This document shows positions 1-8,851 of a stretch of 64,000 bases of DNA, piece after piece; position 1 is the stretch's first letter, and the number at the start of each line of letters is the position of its first letter. Location: the NCBI GenBank assembly GCA_038134285.1, contig JAYPUW010000004.1, positions 62,001 through 126,000 on the forward strand, read 5' to 3'. Under the pieces are notes generated by a model that did no database searches, was not told where the DNA came from, and saw nothing but the letters and a program-made list of their open reading frames with translations. The DNA comes from UBA3478 sp038134285. Lineage in GTDB: Bacteria > Bacteroidota > Bacteroidia > Flavobacteriales > Flavobacteriaceae. A program made the position numbers and the translations under genes.

Positions 1-760
1 TAAAGAGTTCAAGCTCTTTTCCTAATTTTCGGTGGTCACGTTGCTTGGCTTCTTCTATGCGCTCTAAATACTCGGTAAGCTCTTTCTGTTTAGGAAAAGA
101 GATGCCGTAAATACGGGTTAGCTGAGGCTTGTTTTCGTCACCGCGCCAGTAAGCCCCAGCAATACTTAAAATTTTAAAGGCTTTGACGTGTCCGGTATTT
201 GGCAAGTGTCCTCCGCGACATAAATCTGTGAATGTACTGTGATCACAAAAAGTGATATCTCCATCGGTTAGGCCTTCAATGAGTTCGATCTTGAACTCAT
301 TATTTTGCCCTTGATAATGCGCTAAGGCCTCTTTTTTTGATACCGAACGCATCTTGAATTCGTGCTTTCCTCTCGCGATTTCAAGTGCTTTGTCTTCAAT
401 GACTTTAAAATCTTTATCTGAGACGTTGTGGCCCCCGAAATCTATATCGTAGTAAAAACCATTTTCAATTGCTGGGCCGATAGTGAGTTTGATGCCCGGA
501 TACAATTCTTCCAAGGCCTGTGCTAATATGTGAGCGCTAGAGTGCCAAAATGCCTTCTTTCCTTCCTCGTTATTCCAGGTAAACAAAGTTAAGGCACCGT
601 CTTCGGTTAGTGGCGTTGAAAGTTCAACAGTCTTATCATTGAAGCTAGCCGATAAGACTGCTCGGGCTAAACCTTCGCTAATTGAACTAGCCACTTCAAA
701 AGGAGTGGTACCTGACTGAAATTCTTTTACGGCGCCGTCTGGAAGCGTTATCTGAATCAT
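1..760 (-). CDS. thrS: Threonine--tRNA ligase, N-terminal part (runs off window)
   Basis: Charges tRNA-Thr with threonine in the cytoplasm. Only the first 253 codons are inside the window; the catalytic and anticodon-binding domains lie beyond base 1. Residues 1-60 form the TGS domain. The second domain is the editing domain, with the HSSAH motif (His73, His77) and CRGGH (Cys181, His185) that remove mischarged serine in this family; all four residues are present. The start is ATG with a full promoter (TTG-N19-TATCTTTG) about 20 bases upstream, so this is probably the first gene of its transcript. The identification is secure; nothing can be said about the missing C-terminus. Confidence 0.95.
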   Translation of the reverse strand, partial: MIQITLPDGAVKEFQSGTTPFEVASSISEGLARAVLSASFNDKTVELSTPLTEDGALTLFTWNNEEGKKAFWHSSAHILAQALEELYPGIKLTIGPAIENGFYYDIDFGGHNVSDKDFKVIEDKALEIARGKHEFKMRSVSKKEALAHYQGQNNEFKIELIEGLTDGDITFCDHSTFTDLCRGGHLPNTGHVKAFKILSIAGAYWRGDENKPQLTRIYGISFPKQKELTEYLERIEEAKQRDHRKLGKELELF

Positions 761-781
761 GAGACTTTACTAAATAAGTGG

Positions 782-811
782 CAAAGATAGTTATCTCGTG
801 GGCTCACCCAA
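782..811 (-). promoter_or_regulatory. Promoter of thrS (-33 TTG, -7 TATCTTTG)
   Basis: On the minus strand TTG (809-811) is followed after 19 bases by TATCTTTG (782-789), which matches the Bacteroidota housekeeping consensus TTG-N19/21-TAnnTTTG exactly. The predicted start of transcription is about 775, giving a leader of roughly 15 bases before the thrS ATG. Confidence 0.75.
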
Positions 812-826
812 ACTCTGTTTAATGCT

Positions 827-834
827 TAATTTTG
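827..834 (+). promoter_or_regulatory. -7 box TAATTTTG next to the PAP2 start codon
   Basis: TAATTTTG fits TAnnTTTG and ends six bases before the ATG at 841. No TTG is seen at the -33 distance. The spacing would put the transcription start at or next to the ATG. A TTG codon at 832 is in frame with the gene but lies inside this box, which argues for ATG 841 as the start. Confidence 0.45.
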
Positions 835-840
835 AAGCCG

Positions 841-1488
841 ATGACCGACTTTAAAGCTTACAACTTAAAACCAATTCTACCTTTTTTAATGGTGGTGCTG
901 GTAAGTACTCCATTACTTGGTCTAGAAAAAGGGACGATTTTTGCTCAACTTAACGCGATACATAATCCTATTTTAGATGTATTTTTTAAAAACATCACTT
1001 ACCTAGGTGACGCTTCGTACGCGTTATTACTACTGTTATTTTTCTTCTATAAGAAACCTTTTGAGTGGCCTTTTAAGTTTACAGTTGGCTTTCTAATTCA
1101 TGGATTTTTTGTTCATCTTTTTAAGCAATGGCTAGCAAAAGGTGCTTTGCGCCCTTATGGTTATTTTTCAGAGGCCGGAGTAGCAGAGGACTATCTATGG
1201 GTTGAAGGGGTCTCTATGAAAATCTTGAACAGTTTTCCGTCAGGACACACCACTACCGTATTTTTCTTTGCCTCATTCATGGCGGTATATGCTCAAAAAA
1301 AGAGTTTGACCTACGGATTAGTTGTTGTAGCAGCAATTGCGGCTTTATCTAGAGTTTATCTTGGTCAGCATTGGTTTCAGGATATTTACACAGGAGCCTT
1401 ATTCGGGTGTTTTTCTACTTTTATGGCGCAGTGGATAGTTCGTTCTAATCCGCGCAAATGGCATCATAATCGATTGCAATGGAAATAA
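841..1488 (+). CDS. PAP2 family membrane phosphatase
   Basis: Integral-membrane acid phosphatase of the PAP2 superfamily, which dephosphorylates lipid or polyprenyl phosphates at the outer face of the inner membrane. The 215-residue protein has about five or six hydrophobic segments. The three signature motifs are visible: a Lys95...Arg104-Pro105 segment (two residues longer than the usual K-x6-RP), PSGHT at 133-137 with the catalytic His136, and SR-x5-H-x3-D (Arg171, His177, Asp181). ATG 841 was chosen over an in-frame TTG nine bases upstream. It overlaps the downstream GT39 gene by 10 bases, so the two are probably co-transcribed. By inference it may handle undecaprenyl (pyro)phosphate or a lipid A phosphate; the substrate cannot be read from sequence. 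Confidence 0.85.
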   Translation: MTDFKAYNLKPILPFLMVVLVSTPLLGLEKGTIFAQLNAIHNPILDVFFKNITYLGDASYALLLLLFFFYKKPFEWPFKFTVGFLIHGFFVHLFKQWLAKGALRPYGYFSEAGVAEDYLWVEGVSMKILNSFPSGHTTTVFFFASFMAVYAQKKSLTYGLVVVAAIAALSRVYLGQHWFQDIYTGALFGCFSTFMAQWIVRSNPRKWHHNRLQWK

Positions 1489-3080
1489 AAGCATTAGTGT
1501 TTCGTTACAGGTACTTCATTATTGGATTGGTCGGTTTTGTTTTGTTTTCTGCATTTAGTGCTGCTTTTCCGATCTACATACTCGATGAGGCCAAGAATAG
1601 TGAAGCAGCCCGTGAGATGTTGGTAAGTAAGAATTATTTCGTTCCCACCTTCAACGGTGAATTAAGAACTGACAAGCCACCTTTTCATTATTTCTTAATG
1701 ATGTTGTCGTACAGCTTGTTTGGTGTAGGTCCTTTTGCGGCTCGTTTTTTTTCGGCAGTGGCAGGAGCCTTTATGCTTGTGTTTATCACCCGTTCTGTTG
1801 AGCGTTACCTCAATTGGTATACGACATGTATAGCTGCCTTGGTGTTATGTAGCAGTCTGCTTTTCGCCCAAGAGTTTCACTTGGCGGTTCCTGATCCCTA
1901 TTTAATTCTATTTGTAACGGCCTCCTTACTTTATTTTTTCGATCACGATCAACAACCTTCAAAGAAAAGATTGCTACTCGCGTATAGTTTTATGGGTTTA
2001 GGGTTGCTCTCTAAAGGACCAATCGCTTTAGTTATTGTGGCTTTAACAGCCCTAGTTTACTTGGGCGTTTCTAAGAAATTAAACTTGCGCTATCTACTAA
2101 GTTTTTATCCTTTTTTAGGAGTCTTGTTTTCTCTTTGTATTGCGGCTCCCTGGTATATTGGAGCACATATTGCCACCGACGGAGCCTTTACTGAAGGCTT
2201 CTTTTTAGATCAAAACCTCAATCGTTTTAGCGACCAAAAAGAGGGGCATGGTGGGCCCTTTATCCTCACCACTGCTTGGGTTCTTATTGGGCTATTGCCT
2301 TTCGGTGTTTGGTTAATACCTGCATGGTTTAAGGCATATAGAGCCAGATGGGATCATGATTTCTTGAGGTTCTGTTTCTCAGTAGGTCTGGTCATCGTTG
2401 TTTTTTTTAGTTTTTCAGACACTAAGCTTCCGAATTATCCTATGCCTGCTTTTGCCTTTTTAGGTGTTTTAATTGCGGATTATTTGGTACAACTGCAAGA
2501 ACAAGCCTCTCGCAGAACACTTCAATGGGGACTCATCAGTCTTATCGCCCTCGGAATAGCAGCTGTAGTAGGGGCATATTTCGGCTTGAAACAGCATCCG
2601 GCATTGGGTGATCTTAGTTATTTGAGTTTTTCACTTCTTCCCATAAGTATAGGGGCCTTAGCGTTGCTTTTACGTCATAAAGGTTTAGCTCCCTTTCAAT
2701 TTGTTTTGGCCCTAGCTTTGAATTGGATGCTCATGGGATGGTTGCTATGGGGATGGGTCTTTCCAACTATGAATGGATATTCACCTGTAGCTAAATCACT
2801 ACCTCTTATTGCCGATAGAGAGGTGGTGGTGTATAAGCGACTAGATCCGGCCTTTTTAATTCAAACCCAGCGAACCTTTGACCGAATCGAGGATGGTGAA
2901 GCCCTTCAAAGACGAACCACCCAGAACCCTGAAATCCTCGTTCTAACCAATACCAAGGATGCTACAGATCTTTTGTTTTTAAGTGAGCACTATGAATTGA
3001 TTCTAGAGGCCCCTGCTTTATTTGAGGATAATAGCACACGTATTTGGCGCGTGACTAAAGCAGGTAGGCAATCGCAATAG
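1479..3080 (+). CDS. GT39-like membrane glycosyltransferase (ArnT/PMT superfamily)
   Basis: Polytopic inner-membrane glycosyltransferase of 533 residues with roughly eleven hydrophobic segments. The first periplasmic loop carries the GT-C fold Asp-Glu motif (Asp36-Glu37 in the stretch DEAKNSEAARE), and DKPP at 65-68 resembles the ArnT/Dpm-dependent family. Such enzymes move a sugar from a polyprenyl-phosphate donor onto lipid A or protein. It starts inside the PAP2 gene (10-base overlap), suggesting a shared transcript and a joint role in envelope glycan or lipid modification; that link is inference. Its 3' end overlaps the convergent ZIP gene by 26 bases. Confidence 0.85.
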   Translation: MEIKALVFRYRYFIIGLVGFVLFSAFSAAFPIYILDEAKNSEAAREMLVSKNYFVPTFNGELRTDKPPFHYFLMMLSYSLFGVGPFAARFFSAVAGAFMLVFITRSVERYLNWYTTCIAALVLCSSLLFAQEFHLAVPDPYLILFVTASLLYFFDHDQQPSKKRLLLAYSFMGLGLLSKGPIALVIVALTALVYLGVSKKLNLRYLLSFYPFLGVLFSLCIAAPWYIGAHIATDGAFTEGFFLDQNLNRFSDQKEGHGGPFILTTAWVLIGLLPFGVWLIPAWFKAYRARWDHDFLRFCFSVGLVIVVFFSFSDTKLPNYPMPAFAFLGVLIADYLVQLQEQASRRTLQWGLISLIALGIAAVVGAYFGLKQHPALGDLSYLSFSLLPISIGALALLLRHKGLAPFQFVLALALNWMLMGWLLWGWVFPTMNGYSPVAKSLPLIADREVVVYKRLDPAFLIQTQRTFDRIEDGEALQRRTTQNPEILVLTNTKDATDLLFLSEHYELILEAPALFEDNSTRIWRVTKAGRQSQ

Positions 3081-3741
3081 CCGCTACGATGGCAAGAACT
3101 TTCTTGGAATTAAAGCGATGACCTTTCTCAGACTCAAAAAGGATAACGGTAGAGACGTGCAGAAATATCCCTGCCGAAAGGGCATCGAGATATACACTAA
3201 GACTACTATCCACTATAACCTGACCTAATAAGAGCCCCAAAGGGGTCATCATGGCAAAACTTGCTAATAACACGAAGGCACGCGTAGCGCTGAAATTCGC
3301 TTTTTTCAGAAATTGATAAACCACCATTGCGATCGGAATCTTATGCAGAAAAACGGCGATGCTTAGGGTCTCAATATGAGCCAGTGGAGCCCCTTCTAAA
3401 AAAGCATGAATAAACAATGCCGTGAAAACCGAGAAGTAATAGGGGCGATTCTCTCCTGAATCTGAAAGGTGTACGTGACCGTGTTCTGCACCCTTTGAAA
3501 AGAACTCTAAAAATATTTGAAGTAAGATTCCACAGAGTACTGCAAGAGATATACCTTTGGTTTCAGGTGTCGAAAATAGTTCTGGAAGTAGATCAAAAAG
3601 AGTGATCGATAGCAAAAATGAGCCGCTGAAAGGCAAAAGAATCCAAACGGGAGACTTTGATCTACGTTCAACGAGCACGGCGACCAGTACACCAATTAAA
3701 ACAGCTATTACAGGAAGACCAAATAGCGCAGAACGAATCAT
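3055..3741 (-). CDS. ZIP family metal transporter
   Basis: 228-residue membrane protein with about eight transmembrane segments and a His-rich cytoplasmic loop (HGHVH near residue 90), as in ZIP importers of zinc, iron or manganese. The two metal-site helices are recognisable: HAFLEG in TM4 and HKIPIA in TM5. The second is degenerate against the canonical HExPHE, and I recall similar HKIP variants in flavobacterial ZIPs. Metal specificity cannot be assigned. The gene is divergent from the THUMP methyltransferase, with 29 bases between start codons, and its 3' end overlaps the GT39 gene. Confidence 0.85.
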   Translation of the reverse strand: MIRSALFGLPVIAVLIGVLVAVLVERRSKSPVWILLPFSGSFLLSITLFDLLPELFSTPETKGISLAVLCGILLQIFLEFFSKGAEHGHVHLSDSGENRPYYFSVFTALFIHAFLEGAPLAHIETLSIAVFLHKIPIAMVVYQFLKKANFSATRAFVLLASFAMMTPLGLLLGQVIVDSSLSVYLDALSAGIFLHVSTVILFESEKGHRFNSKKVLAIVAAIAIAYLL

Positions 3742-3745
3742 TGTT

Positions 3746-3753
3746 CAAAAATA
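3746..3753 (-). promoter_or_regulatory. -7 box TATTTTTG of the ZIP gene
   Basis: TATTTTTG on the minus strand ends four bases before the ATG at 3741. The usual -33 TTG is replaced by TTC at the right distance. The geometry suggests a transcript starting at or just inside the start codon. Confidence 0.4.
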
Positions 3754-3770
3754 GATCAAATAAACTACCC

Positions 3771-4931
3771 ATGAAGTATTCGGATCAAAACACACCCTTT
3801 TTAGCTAAAACCTTTTATGGATTTGAATCTATTTTGGCCAAAGAGCTCAGGAGCCTAGGGGCAAAAAACATCAAAGAGTTGAATCGCATGGTCGCTTTTG
3901 AAGGAGATTTGGGATTCATGTATAAGGCAAATTTCTCATTGGGATGTGCGCTGAGAATCCTTATGCCAATCGGTGCGTTTAGAGTGACCAATCAAGAGCA
4001 ACTCTACGATGCGGTTAAGAGTATTCCGTGGCAGCGGTACTTCTCTCCTGAAAAGACCTTTTCTATTGATTCTGGACTCTTTTCTGATCGCTTTAGTAAC
4101 TCATTGTTTCTCTCTCAAAAGGCTAAGGATGCAATTGTAGATTACTTTATTGAGAAGACTCGAAAACGTCCACCGATAGATACTTCTGATCCTCAAATTC
4201 GTATCAACTTGCATTTGAGTAACGATACGCTAAGTGTTGCATTAGATAGTTCTGGCGCTTCACTTCATCAACGAGGATACAAGACGGTTACCAATATAGC
4301 GCCTATTAATGAAGTGCTTGCTGCAGGTATTCTGCACTTGAGTGACTGGCATGGACAACGCAACTTTTTCGATCCTATGTGTGGGAGTGGAACATTGGCG
4401 ATAGAGGCGGCATTAATTGCTTGTAAGATTCCTCATGGAATTCACCGTACCTCATACTCTTTCATGCATTGGAATTCTTTCGATGCAGTATTATGGGAAA
4501 AAATTAAAGAGTCCGCCCTGAATAAAGTGAAAGAGTTTCCCTTTACTATTTATACCCAAGACAAGGCTCCAAGTGCGGTTCGCAAGACAGAAGAAAATGC
4601 CGAGAACGCCGGCCTCTCTGAATATATACAAGTGCAACGCGCTGATTTTTTTAAGACACTTCCGCCGACAGCATCTCCCTTACATATGGTCTTTAATCCG
4701 CCCTATGGAGAGCGCCTAGATATTGACGAAATACCCTTCTACAAAGAGATCGGAAATACACTGAAACAGCATTACAGCAATAGTGAGGCTTGGTTGATTA
4801 GTTCAAATCTAGAAGCCCTTAAACACCTTGGTTTAAAGCCTTTTAAAAAGATTAAACTCTATAACGGAAAACTCGAGGCGAAGTTACAAGGATACCGTCT
4901 CTACAGCGGCAGTTTAAAAGAGACACACTGA
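3771..4931 (+). CDS. THUMP-domain class I RNA methyltransferase (RlmL/YpsC family)
   Basis: SAM-dependent RNA guanine-N2 methyltransferase of 386 residues. The N-terminal third is a THUMP RNA-binding domain. The catalytic domain shows the SAM-binding motif FDPMCGSGT (200-208) and the N2-methyltransferase motif NPPYGER (from residue 309). The length matches the stand-alone homologues in Bacteroidota, which correspond to the first half of the E. coli RlmL-RlmK fusion. The likely target is a guanine of 23S rRNA, by family only. ATG 3771 was chosen because the 38 codons upstream in the same frame run back into the divergent ZIP gene and match no family sequence. Confidence 0.9.
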   Translation: MKYSDQNTPFLAKTFYGFESILAKELRSLGAKNIKELNRMVAFEGDLGFMYKANFSLGCALRILMPIGAFRVTNQEQLYDAVKSIPWQRYFSPEKTFSIDSGLFSDRFSNSLFLSQKAKDAIVDYFIEKTRKRPPIDTSDPQIRINLHLSNDTLSVALDSSGASLHQRGYKTVTNIAPINEVLAAGILHLSDWHGQRNFFDPMCGSGTLAIEAALIACKIPHGIHRTSYSFMHWNSFDAVLWEKIKESALNKVKEFPFTIYTQDKAPSAVRKTEENAENAGLSEYIQVQRADFFKTLPPTASPLHMVFNPPYGERLDIDEIPFYKEIGNTLKQHYSNSEAWLISSNLEALKHLGLKPFKKIKLYNGKLEAKLQGYRLYSGSLKETH

Positions 4932-5636
4932 TTATTTCTTAACTACAGGAATAAAATAAGAGAGCGTGTAGTTGACATTTAATCCAAACCTTGCGCCGTC
5001 TGTTACTTTGTTAAACCCGGGAATCCATAGATTGTCAAAATTGTCAGGACTTTTCTCAGAGACCAAGAATCCCAGTCTTAAACTGGCTCCGAGGTAAAGA
5101 TTGTTGAATAGCCCTGTTTTGAAGCCAAGAACACCTTCAATCCAACTTCCATTGAGCCCGCTGAAGCTTTCTCCATCTTGGGTGAAAAGTGGGAAACCTT
5201 CGGATTCTCGAAGGCGTGAACTGTCGTACACATGCACTGCTCCGAGATCGCTGCTAAACGTTGATATGGCATAACGAAAGCCCGCAGTAACCAGATTTTT
5301 TTCGTTAGTTTTTTGAGCGTAGACCATCCAATCGGCTCCTAATTTCAGATAACTCCCTGTGTATTTCGTCTCATACAACAAGTAATCGCCAAGCTTCTCC
5401 TGATCTAAAAAGCTCTCATTTCCCAGCTCTGCGCTAAGCATGAGTTTCTTTTTTAACCGCAGGTCACCACTTAATTCGAAACCGCTGTAGTTGTCGTTTA
5501 GGCTAGTTCTTACAAGCCGGTGTAGGTCTGCTCCAACACGCAATCCGTAGGCAGTTTGGCCGTAAGTCATTAGGCCTACCGATAAGGTGCAGATGAGCGC
5601 GACTCGTTTAGTGATAAATGACAAGATGCGGATCAT
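4932..5636 (-). CDS. DUF6048 family outer-membrane-like protein
   Basis: 234-residue exported protein of unknown function. An N-terminal signal peptide of about 26 residues ends near YGQTAYG. The rest is rich in alternating hydrophobic and polar beta-strand-like segments with aromatic ends, as in small outer-membrane beta-barrels, and is recognised as DUF6048. It is the last gene of a minus-strand unit after rlmD and the DUF6452 lipoprotein and overlaps the latter by 29 bases, which implies coupled translation. The rlmD-DUF6452-DUF6048 order is a recurring flavobacterial arrangement. Barrel topology is inferred. Confidence 0.75.
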   Translation of the reverse strand: MIRILSFITKRVALICTLSVGLMTYGQTAYGLRVGADLHRLVRTSLNDNYSGFELSGDLRLKKKLMLSAELGNESFLDQEKLGDYLLYETKYTGSYLKLGADWMVYAQKTNEKNLVTAGFRYAISTFSSDLGAVHVYDSSRLRESEGFPLFTQDGESFSGLNGSWIEGVLGFKTGLFNNLYLGASLRLGFLVSEKSPDNFDNLWIPGFNKVTDGARFGLNVNYTLSYFIPVVKK

Positions 5637-6075
5637 TGGTAGCAGTTATGGTTTCAATCAGTACCTCGATTGAAGAAATCCAATCAAGAGAGTCGAGCGG
5701 TTGAGCAGAGAGTCCTTCGAATTCCAATACATAACCGCAAGCCCTTGAAACATAGGTGATAATTGGGGTTATATTCAATTCAAGTCGATCTGTTAGTTCT
5801 GATTCTCCTTGAACAAAATGAAAAACATAATTCTTTTGGGTAGCTGAAAGCGCTAATTCTAGCTTAGAAACAGATTGGTTTTCAATTCCTTGATAAGCAG
5901 TATCATTCAACAGCAGGCTTAACCCATTAACGGGTTTTAGACTTTCTATATTGCCTGCATCTCTAAATTCGATGACTAGTACGGCCGAATCTCCGTCAAC
6001 ACAGATGTCATCTTTTTCACAACTAAAAAGGACAAGCGTTAAAAGAGTAAAGAGAAACTGGCGCGTGTTTGGCAT
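5608..6075 (-). CDS. DUF6452 family lipoprotein
   Basis: 155-residue predicted lipoprotein. The N-terminus is a short basic region, a hydrophobic stretch and FSCEK, so lipidation at Cys19 is expected. The mature part begins with an acidic stretch containing a second Cys and ends with a Cys in SRACGYV, so a disulfide in the periplasm or on the cell surface is possible. No enzymatic motif is visible. It follows rlmD by 14 bases and overlaps the DUF6048 gene, and the two are probably partners at the outer membrane (inference from conserved adjacency). Confidence 0.75.
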   Translation of the reverse strand: MPNTRQFLFTLLTLVLFSCEKDDICVDGDSAVLVIEFRDAGNIESLKPVNGLSLLLNDTAYQGIENQSVSKLELALSATQKNYVFHFVQGESELTDRLELNITPIITYVSRACGYVLEFEGLSAQPLDSLDWISSIEVLIETITATNDPHLVIYH

Positions 6076-6089
6076 GAGATGCGTTCAAT

Positions 6090-7493
6090 TCATCGACGTT
6101 TCAAAAGTACTACATTTTCAACGTGATGTGTTTGCGGGAACATATCGACTGCTTGCGATTTCACAGTCTCGTACTGTGCAGAAAGTAATTGTAAATCGCG
6201 TGCTTGAGTCGCTGAGTTACAACTCACATAGACGATACGCTCTGCATTTAGAGCGAGTAGTTGTGCAATCACATCTGCATGCATCCCATCTCTTGGCGGA
6301 TCGGTGATGACTACATCGGCCTTCGAGTGATTTTGGATAAAATCTTCGTTAAATACTTTACGCATGTCACCTACCTCAAAGCTTACATTGTCAATGCCAT
6401 TGATTGTAGCGTTTTCTTTTGCCTTTGCTATCGCTTCAGGAACAGACTCAACGCCTACAACCTTCTGAACAGAACGGGCAATAAACTGAGCGATAGTTCC
6501 TGTTCCGGTATACAAATCATACACTACATCTGTTGGCTTTAGTTCAGCAAAATCTCTAGTAATCGTGTAAAGTCTCTGGGCCTGACGACTGTTGGTTTGA
6601 TAAAACGATTTCGCATCGATAGCAAAGCGCAAGCCTTCCATTTCTTCTTCAATGTATGATGCTCCGGCATAGCAATGGATCTCTTGATCGTAAAGGGTGT
6701 CGTTTGCTTTTTTATTGATGGTGTAAAGAATAGAATGCAGCTCTGGAAAGCGATGGTGTATGGCCTTTAAGTAGGCTTCAATAGCCTCTCGCGAAGCATC
6801 ACAAAATTGTATCAAAACCATTACTTGACCCTTTTGCGTGGTGCGGATCATTAAGGTTCTTAGGTCACCGTATCCTCCGCGTAGGTTGAAGAACTTTAAA
6901 CCTTGCCGTTCGGCCTCTTCTTTGCAAAACAAACGGATTTCATTTGATAAGGGCCCCTGCAGATGGCATTCTTTTAAATCGATAACCTTATCCCATATTT
7001 GGGGTTTGTGAAACCCTAAAGCATTGCGGTTAAAGGTTTCGTTAGAGTGAATTTCTTCTTGCGTTAGCCATTTCGAATCAGAAAATGAAAATTCCATTTT
7101 GTTTCTATAGTCGTAATGCTCTTCAGAACCCAGTATTTCATACACCTCTTTAGGGGTTACCTGACCGATGCGCTTTAGGTTCTCAATGACCTCGTGCTGT
7201 TTGCCTCTGAGTTGTTTTTCGTAGCTGATGTGTTGCCATTTGCATCCTCCGCAGGTTCCGAAATGAAAGCATCTGGGAGTCACTCGTTCTTCTGAAGAGT
7301 GGTGTATTTTTTCGATAACGCCTTCGTAAAACTTGCTGCTCTTTTTGGTTACGCGGACATCGACATTATCTCCTGGTGCGGCAAAGGGCACGAAAACAAT
7401 TTTTTCATCTTCGGCACGCCCAAATGCTTTACCTTTTGCCGCCATTCCTTCAATAGTGACATGCGGTAAAATAATGCTAGTTCTTCTTCCCAT
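6090..7493 (-). CDS. rlmD: 23S rRNA (uracil(1939)-C(5))-methyltransferase
   Basis: Methylates a uridine of 23S rRNA using SAM (RlmD/RumA family). 467 residues: an N-terminal TRAM domain (about 8-65), then the cysteines of a 4Fe-4S site (Cys75, Cys81, Cys84 and Cys176), and a Rossmann-type catalytic domain with DLYTGTGTI and the nucleophile Cys in YVSCNSATQ about 40 residues from the end. ATG 7493 was chosen over an in-frame TTG at 7547 because homologues begin with MGRR- and because a -7 box TACCTTTG sits directly upstream of this ATG. It heads an operon with two envelope-protein genes and is divergent from rocD. Confidence 0.93.
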   Translation of the reverse strand: MGRRTSIILPHVTIEGMAAKGKAFGRAEDEKIVFVPFAAPGDNVDVRVTKKSSKFYEGVIEKIHHSSEERVTPRCFHFGTCGGCKWQHISYEKQLRGKQHEVIENLKRIGQVTPKEVYEILGSEEHYDYRNKMEFSFSDSKWLTQEEIHSNETFNRNALGFHKPQIWDKVIDLKECHLQGPLSNEIRLFCKEEAERQGLKFFNLRGGYGDLRTLMIRTTQKGQVMVLIQFCDASREAIEAYLKAIHHRFPELHSILYTINKKANDTLYDQEIHCYAGASYIEEEMEGLRFAIDAKSFYQTNSRQAQRLYTITRDFAELKPTDVVYDLYTGTGTIAQFIARSVQKVVGVESVPEAIAKAKENATINGIDNVSFEVGDMRKVFNEDFIQNHSKADVVITDPPRDGMHADVIAQLLALNAERIVYVSCNSATQARDLQLLSAQYETVKSQAVDMFPQTHHVENVVLLKRR

Positions 7494-7498
7494 GTCGG

Positions 7499-7506
7499 CA
7501 AAGGTA
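7499..7506 (-). promoter_or_regulatory. -7 box TACCTTTG directly upstream of rlmD
   Basis: TACCTTTG matches TAnnTTTG and is separated from the ATG at 7493 by five bases (GCCGA-C side reading). No TTG is seen at 19-21 bases upstream. With the spacing seen at rnpB the transcript would begin at the A of the ATG. Confidence 0.45.
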
Positions 7507-7558
7507 ATTCGTTCTAGCCGTTGAATTGCCGTAAATTGCGGGAACAAAAAATAGACCT

Positions 7559-8848
7559 ATGGGAATTTCAGCATCAGAAGCTATTGAATTAGAACATCGA
7601 TATGGAGCGCATAATTACCATCCACTTCCAGTGGTCTTAGCAAAAGGTGAAGGCGTATATGTCTGGGATACAGAAGGCAAGCGTTATTTTGATTTTTTAT
7701 CGGCTTATTCTGCGGTGAATCAAGGGCATTGTCACCCAAAAATTCTAGAGGCTTTGGTGGAGCAATCCAAAACCCTTGCACTTACATCGAGAGCTTTTTA
7801 CAATAACAAGCTCGGTGAAACTGAACAGTACATGGCTCAGACTTTTGGGTTCGACAAGGTACTTTTAATGAATTCAGGTGCTGAAGCAGTTGAAACTGCT
7901 TTAAAAATAGCACGCCGATGGGGATATGAGAAGAAAGGAATTTCACAAAATGATGCCGTTATTGTAGTGTGTGAACAGAACTTTCACGGAAGAACCACTA
8001 CCATTATTTCGTTTTCTTCAGATCAAGGTGCCCGAAAAGGCTTTGGTCCATTTACCCCAGGTTTTGTTCAAATACCCTATAATGACCCGGATGCTTTAGA
8101 AAAGGTATTGAAATCGCATCCTAATGTGATCGGATTTCTAGTAGAACCTATTCAAGGAGAGGCTGGCGTTCACGTACCTGATGAAGACTATCTTTCGGCA
8201 TGTAGGGCCCTATGTAAGACGCATAATGTGCTTTTTATTGCTGATGAGATCCAAACCGGAATTGCGCGTACAGGAAAACTTTTAGCCACCTGCGGATCTT
8301 GTAACTGTGCAGATCGCCATTGCACTGCAACTCCTGAAGTTAAACCGGATGTATTGATTTTAGGAAAGGCTATTTCAGGGGGAGCCTATCCGGTCTCGGC
8401 TGTATTGGCCGATAACTTTATCATGGAGGTGATTACACCGGGTTCACACGGAAGTACCTATGGAGGAAACCCTGTGGCTTCAGCCGTTGCTATTGCTGCC
8501 CTTGAGGTTGTCAAGAACGAAAAGCTTGCAGAAAATGCCTTTAGATTAGGGGAGCACTTCAGAAAGTCTCTGAATGAGGCACTCGGCACCTCTAAGTTGG
8601 TCAAACAGATTCGAGGAAAAGGATTGCTCAATGCGATCGTCATTGCCGATCACCCTGAAAGTGAAACGGCTTGGAATTTATGCTTAAATATGATGGAAAG
8701 CGGGTTATTAGCAAAACCTACTCACGGTAATATTATACGTTTTGCGCCTCCACTGGTGATCACTAAAGAGGAAATCGACAGCTGCATTCAAATTATTGTT
8801 GACGTCTTTACCTCATGCAAAGTAAATTGGACACCTTTAGAGGTTTAA
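7559..8848 (+). CDS. rocD: Ornithine--oxo-acid aminotransferase
   Basis: PLP enzyme that transfers the delta-amino group of ornithine to 2-oxoglutarate, linking arginine, proline and glutamate metabolism. 429 residues, class III aminotransferase. Visible are the NSGAEAVETA segment, DEIQTG and the PLP lysine in ILGKAISGG (Lys270). An unusual Cys/His cluster lies just before that lysine: Cys245, Cys248, Cys250, His254, Cys255. I recall similar CxxCxC insertions in other Bacteroidota RocD sequences, so it is probably native, but a metal or redox role is not known to me. Divergent from rlmD and convergent with the PPIase gene with three bases between the stops. Confidence 0.93.
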   Translation: MGISASEAIELEHRYGAHNYHPLPVVLAKGEGVYVWDTEGKRYFDFLSAYSAVNQGHCHPKILEALVEQSKTLALTSRAFYNNKLGETEQYMAQTFGFDKVLLMNSGAEAVETALKIARRWGYEKKGISQNDAVIVVCEQNFHGRTTTIISFSSDQGARKGFGPFTPGFVQIPYNDPDALEKVLKSHPNVIGFLVEPIQGEAGVHVPDEDYLSACRALCKTHNVLFIADEIQTGIARTGKLLATCGSCNCADRHCTATPEVKPDVLILGKAISGGAYPVSAVLADNFIMEVITPGSHGSTYGGNPVASAVAIAALEVVKNEKLAENAFRLGEHFRKSLNEALGTSKLVKQIRGKGLLNAIVIADHPESETAWNLCLNMMESGLLAKPTHGNIIRFAPPLVITKEEIDSCIQIIVDVFTSCKVNWTPLEV

Positions 8849-8851
8849 TGT

